Positions 58,729-64,000 of a DNA stretch of 64,000 nucleotides are shown here, piece by piece. The DNA comes from Tritrichomonas musculus (Eukaryota > Parabasalia > Tritrichomonadida > Tritrichomonadidae), in NCBI GenBank assembly GCA_039105265.1, contig JAPFFF010000006.1:434001-498000 (forward strand), written 5' to 3'. The position numbers and the translations under genes were made by a program. The notes beneath the pieces were generated by a model, which was given only the letters and a program-made list of their open reading frames with translations, searched no databases and had not been told where the DNA came from. Every line of letters begins with the position of its first letter. Within the stretch, counting starts at the first letter, position 1.

Positions 58729-59415
58729 TTATTGAAAAATAGCGCGAGGAGCAGGAAGATTCAAAGGGAAGTGATCTAAAAAATCAAGGGTTTTAATATC
58801 TTTACAGTGAGCTGACTCAGAATCAAATATAGAATATAAAAAAGTGCCATCTTTAGATTCTGATGAAAGCCGCAATAAATGTACACATGAAGGAAATTTT
58901 TTTGTTTGACTAGAATTTTCATACTTATCTTCTTGAGAACTTGAATCATCATAATTACTATCAAGGTCGTTTGCATCAACTACATCTATCCTTATCTTTT
59001 TCTTAGGGTCACTTTGGAGTAATATTTTTAAAGAAGGGTCAGCATTTTTTTGTCTTGATAATTTGCAGCAACGATTGCGAACAGCTATTCCTGTTCGGCC
59101 AGGAAAGAGGGAAGCTATCTTCGACCATTGCTTTCCAATCTTTTTGACCATCTTGATGATGACTTGATCTTCTTCAAGAGTCCATTTTGTTGTATTGGTT
59201 TGTGGAGCTAAGTAATGGTTCCATCTGTCTCTACATTGGCGTGGAGATCTCCCTGGCATCTGTGAAGATATAAATGACCAGCATTTTACACCGTATTGTT
59301 GAACAAGATTAACCAGTTGCTGATCTTCTGATTCTTGAAATTTAATTCTCTTAATCCTATAATTTCCATCATCAGAAATCTCTGGTGATGAAAAAATTGT
59401 TTGATTTTCGAGCAT
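58729..59415 (-). CDS. R2R3 Myb-like transcription factor
   Basis: 228 residues from an ATG at 59415. Repeat 1 (about 25-70) has GVKCWSFISSQMPGRSPRQC then RDRWNHYL. Repeat 2 (about 76-120) has KWTLEEDQVIIKMVKKIGKQ, WSKIASLFPGRTGIAVRNRC. Trp46 and Trp65, and Trp78 and Trp97, keep the hydrophobic core; the first core position is Phe26, and the third Trp of repeat 2 is Cys116. The C-terminal half is acidic/Ser-rich and then hydrophobic (HLLRLSSESKDGTFLYSIF, LNLPAPRAIFQ), perhaps a regulatory region. Trichomonad R2R3 Mybs bind MRE elements and control, for example, adhesin genes; the targets here are unknown. A TCATA lies eight bases before the ATG. Confidence 0.88.
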   Translation of the reverse strand: MLENQTIFSSPEISDDGNYRIKRIKFQESEDQQLVNLVQQYGVKCWSFISSQMPGRSPRQCRDRWNHYLAPQTNTTKWTLEEDQVIIKMVKKIGKQWSKIASLFPGRTGIAVRNRCCKLSRQKNADPSLKILLQSDPKKKIRIDVVDANDLDSNYDDSSSQEDKYENSSQTKKFPSCVHLLRLSSESKDGTFLYSIFDSESAHCKDIKTLDFLDHFPLNLPAPRAIFQ

Positions 59416-59420
59416 AAATA

Positions 59421-59425
59421 TATGA
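59421..59425 (-). promoter_or_regulatory. Inr-like motif before the Myb gene
   Basis: TCATA on the gene strand, A at 59423, eight bases upstream of the ATG. It fits TCAY(T/A) and the short leader length usual in trichomonads. Confidence 0.35.
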
Positions 59426-60967
59426 TTTTAAAATAAAAATCACATTAAATTTCTAAACAAATAAAAATTATTTGTTTTCTATAGAAATATTAATCGTTAT
59501 GGTAGAAATCTGCCTTTCACAAAAGCAGTTGACAATTATTTTTTCAGTAATATTGAATTTTAAATTAATGTATTGAAAATCAATCAATTTTTTCCGATAA
59601 TTGAATAAGAAGATATTTCAGAAAAAAACAACAATCATTTTGAACTTTTTAAGAAAAAATAACCCTATTTGAATTATTCATTCAAAAGCATAAAAAAAAT
59701 AAATAGTACTTAAAGCTCTATTTCTAATATTTAAATATGAGTTAATGATTTTTGTTTTTTGAAGAATTCTAAGGATTCAAATATTGAAAAAATAAAAATA
59801 ACCTTGGTTAAAGATAGTTGAATCCTTTGAAAAAAAAAAAAATTCTGAGACTGGTCTATAAACAAATAAAATTTTAATTTCTCGATTTAGTAAAATTATT
59901 TTAGACCATGCTATTTATAACTAATATGTTTTTGATAAACTAAGTAAAAGCATGAGTATAATATTAAATTATCAGAAATGAAAAAATTATAATTGAAATA
60001 TTAATAATTCGAAAAATAAAATATATTTCATTCATTGATATGCTATGTTCTAAACACTTGATGTCAATAATATAAGTATTGTATTTTATGTCATTTATTG
60101 AACGAAGTGTATTTAATATAAAATTTTTTTAAAAATTTATGAAAATGTTTGTTAACAAAAAACATAAATAATCATGATATTTATTGCAATGATTTAGACG
60201 TACAAGCAATATCAAAAAAATAAAAAATAAATTGCATTAATCAAATTTTGAAGCATTTATAAAAATCACTTTTATAACAATGGTCATATGATTTTAATCA
60301 GCATTAAAATATAATCGAATTTAAAACTTTTCTTTTTCTGCGTCATTTCTATTGATGCTCATTTTTCAATAATGGTAGATAATTGAGAGGAATTCAATTT
60401 AAATCCCAAAACTTTTATTCTTTCAAAAATCATCAAAAATAATAATTGAAATAAATTGTATTGTTTTTTTGAATTTATTAAAAATAAATGTATTCTAATA
60501 TTAATTAGTGGGGAAAAAATTGAAAAGAAATTTATATTTATTATTGAGTTCAAAAATTGAGCCAAATAAAAAGATTGGGTGTAACGATAGAAAATTTTCA
60601 ATAAATCTAATATCTATAGGATTTCCTTGAAAAGCATATAGTTAAAATGCATATTAAAAACTATAAATAAAAAATAAATTCAATTGATCAAAAGTCGACC
60701 AGAAGTCTGAATCAAAGGTATGGACAGGGTTGGCCAAAATTGACGTTAAAATAGTTAAACAAAATGTTATATCGTTGAATTGAATATCAACGTCAATGAC
60801 ATTAAGGCCATTGATTACAACCGTTTCAATTTGGTCATAACGACATATTAACGTTGAAATAATGTTGAATCAATGAATTAAGTTAACGTTATGCTTATTG
60901 AAAAGTTGAATTTTTTTGAGAGACAACTTTTTCTGAAAAAAAAACTTTATCGATTCAATTTATATTT
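59426..60967. other. Gene-free stretch
   Basis: No gene is seen; the frame at 60359-60601 starts at TTG and is low complexity. Between 60720 and 60900 there are several AACGTT/ACGTCAA words, including TTGACGTTAA and TCAACGTCAA, a partial inverted set that echoes 2440-2530. Confidence 0.45.
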
Positions 60968-62355
60968 GGTACAAATGTAATACGTTACGCAACCGCTATT
61001 TTTTTTGAGACCAACTTTTTGAATAAAAATTTTTGTTTTTAATTCTCAAGCTATTTATCGCTATATTACTTCTTTTAAAATATATAACCATACTATTTAT
61101 TAATTATAGATCATAATTGATTTAATTGTTGATGATTAATTGATTTATTTTCAGTCTCCACCACTGAATTTACAGATTCATTTAAAAGTAATTACTAGAA
61201 TTGTATATAATAACTTCCAATGTTTTATTGTTTGACTACTGATGTTTTAGTAACAAATTACTTGTATTTTATTGATTAATTACCGTTCTTAAAAATAATT
61301 CTTTATAAATCTTTTTATAATTATTTATCAATCACCTGCTATTAAATATATAAAGTTCTGCAAGGTATTTACCAGCTTTTTTTTCTTTTATTTAAGCTAT
61401 TTTATTTATATAAATATAATAATTCATTAGTTACCAGATTTTTAACCAATTTTTTGATAAATACATATTAATATTATATCAACTACCTATCTACATTCAT
61501 TCAAAGCTTCCGTATCATTTGTATTTTGGCGATATGAATAAATAACATAACTTTTACTATTCAATAGAATCAATTCTATTGAATTCAATAACACATTCAA
61601 TATTTAAATTTTATATATTTTAAGATTTTATGGAATATTTCATATATTTTTTATAGTAAAGTATAAAAATCAAGATTTATGTTTTTGAATAAACTCAAAA
61701 ATAAAAAGATATTTATCAAAAGTAAAAATTTGGTTTTCAAAAATAAAGAATAATAAAACATAAATATATCATAAAATAAATATTTAAAAATATATTAACA
61801 ATGTATATAGATTATATTATTATCTTATATTATTGACAATATTAATAAATACCAATATTTTAATTATTAAATAATATATACATATATTTAGTTTTTTTAG
61901 AAATTGTGAAAAAAAGATTTGAATAATTATTTTTATAATTTGTATATACATATATATTGATAAAATAACTTTAATTTCAAAAGATATTGTTGTAATTAAG
62001 TTATAGAATTTTTAGCTATGCTATATAATTATGCTTTTTGTATTAATAGAAAAAATATTAATAAAATTTCAGATTTGAAATTTTATACTATCTACATATA
62101 AAGAATTCATATCATAATGACAAAATAGTTGATAATATCTTGAGATTGGCAATTCGAACACCTGTAATGGCTAGAATTGATTTAAAAAAATGTAAATTTT
62201 ATTTACTCATTTCATATAACATATCACAAAATTGAATAAAATTGTAAAATAAGTGTCAGAAACAGACCCCTCAAATATTAACTTTTTCTATGAGGGCGAT
62301 CTTCTCAAATAATAAACGTTCATAGGTCAAATTAATAACGTATTACATTTGTACC
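60968..62355. mobile_element. Possible non-autonomous element with exact 20-bp inverted ends
   Basis: GGTACAAATGTAATACGTTA (60968-60987) is exactly inverted at 62336-62355. The 1.39-kb span has the size of a mariner element, but no transposase frame is found; the interior is A/T-rich. The true tips may lie a few bases further out. A 20-base exact inverted match at this distance is unlikely by chance, though the local AT bias makes it less improbable. Confidence 0.45.
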
Positions 62356-62548
62356 TTAACAAAAAACAAGAAAAAAATGAATTTCAAAAATTTGCAATTT
62401 TTGATCAACAGAAAAAACCTCATCAAAGTTTAATACATGTCTAATATTGTTTTATCATATTATTAACATATTTAAAAATAGCATAAAAGTGCTTAATTCA
62501 TATCGTCTACTAAACAATACACATGTGAATTACATCTAATTTGATAAC

Positions 62549-62935
62549 TCAATGAGCCACAACCCAGTTTATATACTTTTCGTTGACTTGGACTGAAGAA
62601 GTAGACTCGTTTACGGAGCATATGTGTTCCATCACAAGTAGACCATATTCGTTATGTCGTGGGTCACTCGGATATCTATCCGGAGTAATGAAATGGTAAC
62701 TCTCTGGTTTTAAACCGAAATCGTCAGAGTACTTGAAGTACTCACTCATTTGCGGTGGCGATAAAAAAGTTAAATCAATATCGGTAGCATTGTCGTTTAC
62801 AAGTGGTCGGTGGAGCTATAGTTTAGGACCATCACAAGGAGTCTGTGACGGCCGAAATGACTGATCCACTCGTTAAGCTGGGTGGAGGATACGCAGTATC
62901 CGAAACAAAGCTTATCCAATCTACTTATACCTAAT
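62549..62935 (-). other. GC-richer island of unknown nature beside the tRNA
   Basis: Base composition changes sharply here, to nearly balanced GC. On the minus strand 66 codons are open from an ATG (62749-62549: MSEYFKYSDDFGLKPESYHF, ITPDRYPSDPRHNEYGLLVM). The frame continues upstream without ATG (RPLVNDNATDIDLTFLSPPQ) until a stop near 62820. It uses many C-ending codons, unlike its neighbours. On either strand there are good hairpins: GGATAC-GCA-GTATCC (62888-62902) and GAGTACTT-G-AAGTACTC near 62728. It may be a fragment of a foreign gene or a structured RNA; neither is recognised. Confidence 0.4.
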
Positions 62936-62990
62936 TTTCCATTTATTTTATTTAAAAACTCCAAATTTAAAATTCAAAAAGCAAACATTT

Positions 62991-62999
62991 AAAAAAAAA
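62991..62999 (-). terminator. Pol III terminator T-tract after the tRNA
   Basis: A run of nine A on the plus strand gives a T-tract on the tRNA strand directly after the 3' end. Confidence 0.75.
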
Positions 63000-63079
63000 T
63001 GGTTGCTGTGGGGTTCGAACCCACGCCCTCGCGGACCAGTGCCTTAAACTGGCGCCTTAGACCACTCGGCCAAACAACC
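63000..63079 (-). tRNA. tRNA-Leu (anticodon AAG)
   Basis: It folds as a type II tRNA. The acceptor stem is GGTTGTT with AGCAACC, with discriminator A. The D arm contains TGGCCGAGTGGTCTAAGGC (A box). The anticodon stem is CCAGT/ACTGG around loop TTAAGGC, giving AAG. A longer variable arm (about TCCGCGAGGGC) and a T arm GTGGG-TTCGAAC-CCCAC (B box) follow. The anticodon reads CTT, and CTC after inosine conversion. There is no intron. CCA is not encoded. Confidence 0.95.
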
Positions 63080-64000
63080 TCACATTTTATTAAAAGTAAA
63101 TTTAAATACATAAAGTTTATTGGTAATGAATATTTGAAATAAATAAATTATTCAATAATCAATCTCTAAATGCATTATAAAAAGTATTAATACATAAATA
63201 AGAAGTTGAGAATTAGTAAGTATATATACTAGCCACAACCACATTAATTGATGAAACTAGTAAGGAGTATGATAGATTCTTTTTCTGAGAAAATACCATT
63301 TAAAAAGAGCATATCATACTCTAGACTTTTTAATTCCAGTTTGCAATATTCAATGATGCCAACCTATTATTATATGAATAGGTAAGAGAACTATTAAAAT
63401 AGATAAAACTTGGCGATGAAAAGCTCTTAAAATAGACAAAAATAACTAATTTTGTTTAATTTAGAATCTTTGCTTTTTATCATATTAAGGATGAAAATTT
63501 GTTTTTCAAACTTTTTATGGAACGTTACCAAAGGTCTTCTCCAAATTTTTTATTCATCTAAATTTGAATCGTCTAAATTTTTTTTAAAATGAGAGCCAAT
63601 AGATTAATAATTTGAAATGAAAAACATAAATTCATCTTCCATTACTAGAGAATCAACTTTATCGATTGTAGTTTTTGGGACTGATTGCATTTCCTTGATT
63701 TTTTGAATCAGTTCTTTTTTAACATATCATATGTATTGTTTTTTATTAGAATGTTTTTTCGAATCAGATAAATTTACATATCATGGTATAATATTGCTTC
63801 CAGATAGATAAGGTTGAAATGAAATTTGTTCATTTCAATATGTGGTTTAAAAATAAGGATACCAAGATTCATAAAATGCAGTATCTGCATTCGACTCGAA
63901 ATTGATTTGAATAAATCAAATGGCGAATTTCCAGGTGATAATTCCACCTGTATTTTCATATTCGCAATATATAGAAAATTATTGATATTTAATCACTATG
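63080..64000. other. Gene-free right end of the window
   Basis: An ATG-started 61-codon frame at 63959-63774 (minus; MKIQVELSPGNSPFDLFKSI) has fairly ordinary protein composition but no motif and may be a relic. GGAGTATGATAG near 63265-63276 is inverted as ATATCATACTCT at 63310-63321, a possible hairpin. Nothing else is seen. Confidence 0.4.

Noticed and set aside
60359-60601. 80-codon minus-strand frame
   Set aside because: TTG start and hydrophobic low-complexity composition in A/T-rich spacer.

Overview
The window looks like a piece of a parabasalid (trichomonad) nuclear genome, most probably Tritrichomonas or a close relative. The DNA is very AT-rich. Every clear gene is a single uninterrupted frame using the standard code. 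Several genes belong to families that mark trichomonads: an initiator-binding-domain (IBP39-like) transcription factor, DUF3447/ankyrin-type proteins, BspA-like 23-residue leucine-rich repeats, a chlamydial-Pmp-like surface protein, and a multi-pass PAS/adenylyl cyclase. The species is inferred from gene content; no rRNA is present to confirm it.

Layout. 0-8.2 kb is repeat-rich: a DUF3447 gene cut by the left edge, Tc1/mariner-type non-autonomous elements (about 590-2353, 818-1207 nested inside it, and 3684-5025), and an ankyrin-DUF3447 frame followed by a BspA-LRR frame that may once have been one gene. 8.2-31.4 kb is the housekeeping core: an LRR-like acidic protein, an importin-beta-type karyopherin, a complete TOR kinase, a long repetitive acidic coiled-coil protein, a small membrane protein, an AMMECR1-domain protein, a secreted histidine acid phosphatase and an ER-type DnaJ. 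31.4-33.1 kb holds decayed coding sequence of unknown origin. A WD40 protein follows at 33.2-34.2 kb. 34.2-38.7 kb has no genes but holds the most striking structure: five 122-bp units of alternating GC-richer palindromes, flanked by two diverged copies of another hairpin-bearing repeat.

38.7-50.2 kb is coding again: the Pmp-like surface protein, the IBP39-like factor, a tiny protein with lipidation signals at both ends, a Met/Asn-rich protein with a zinc ribbon, and the 1571-residue cyclase. 50.6-56.5 kb holds a decayed ankyrin-BspA gene and a separate DUF3447 N-terminal fragment. An alpha-solenoid protein (56.8-58.2 kb), an R2R3 Myb protein (58.7-59.4 kb) and a tRNA-Leu(AAG) (63.0 kb) close the gene list. 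Beside the tRNA lies an unexplained island of higher GC.

Functionally the window mixes nutrient signalling (TOR), second-messenger signalling (cyclase), nuclear transport, basal and specific transcription (IBP39-like, Myb), secretion (DnaJ, acid phosphatase) and surface proteins (Pmp-like, BspA-like). There is no operon structure. Start codons were moved to the first plausible ATG where a longer frame began only at TTG or GTG. All domain calls are by eye; no database search was run.
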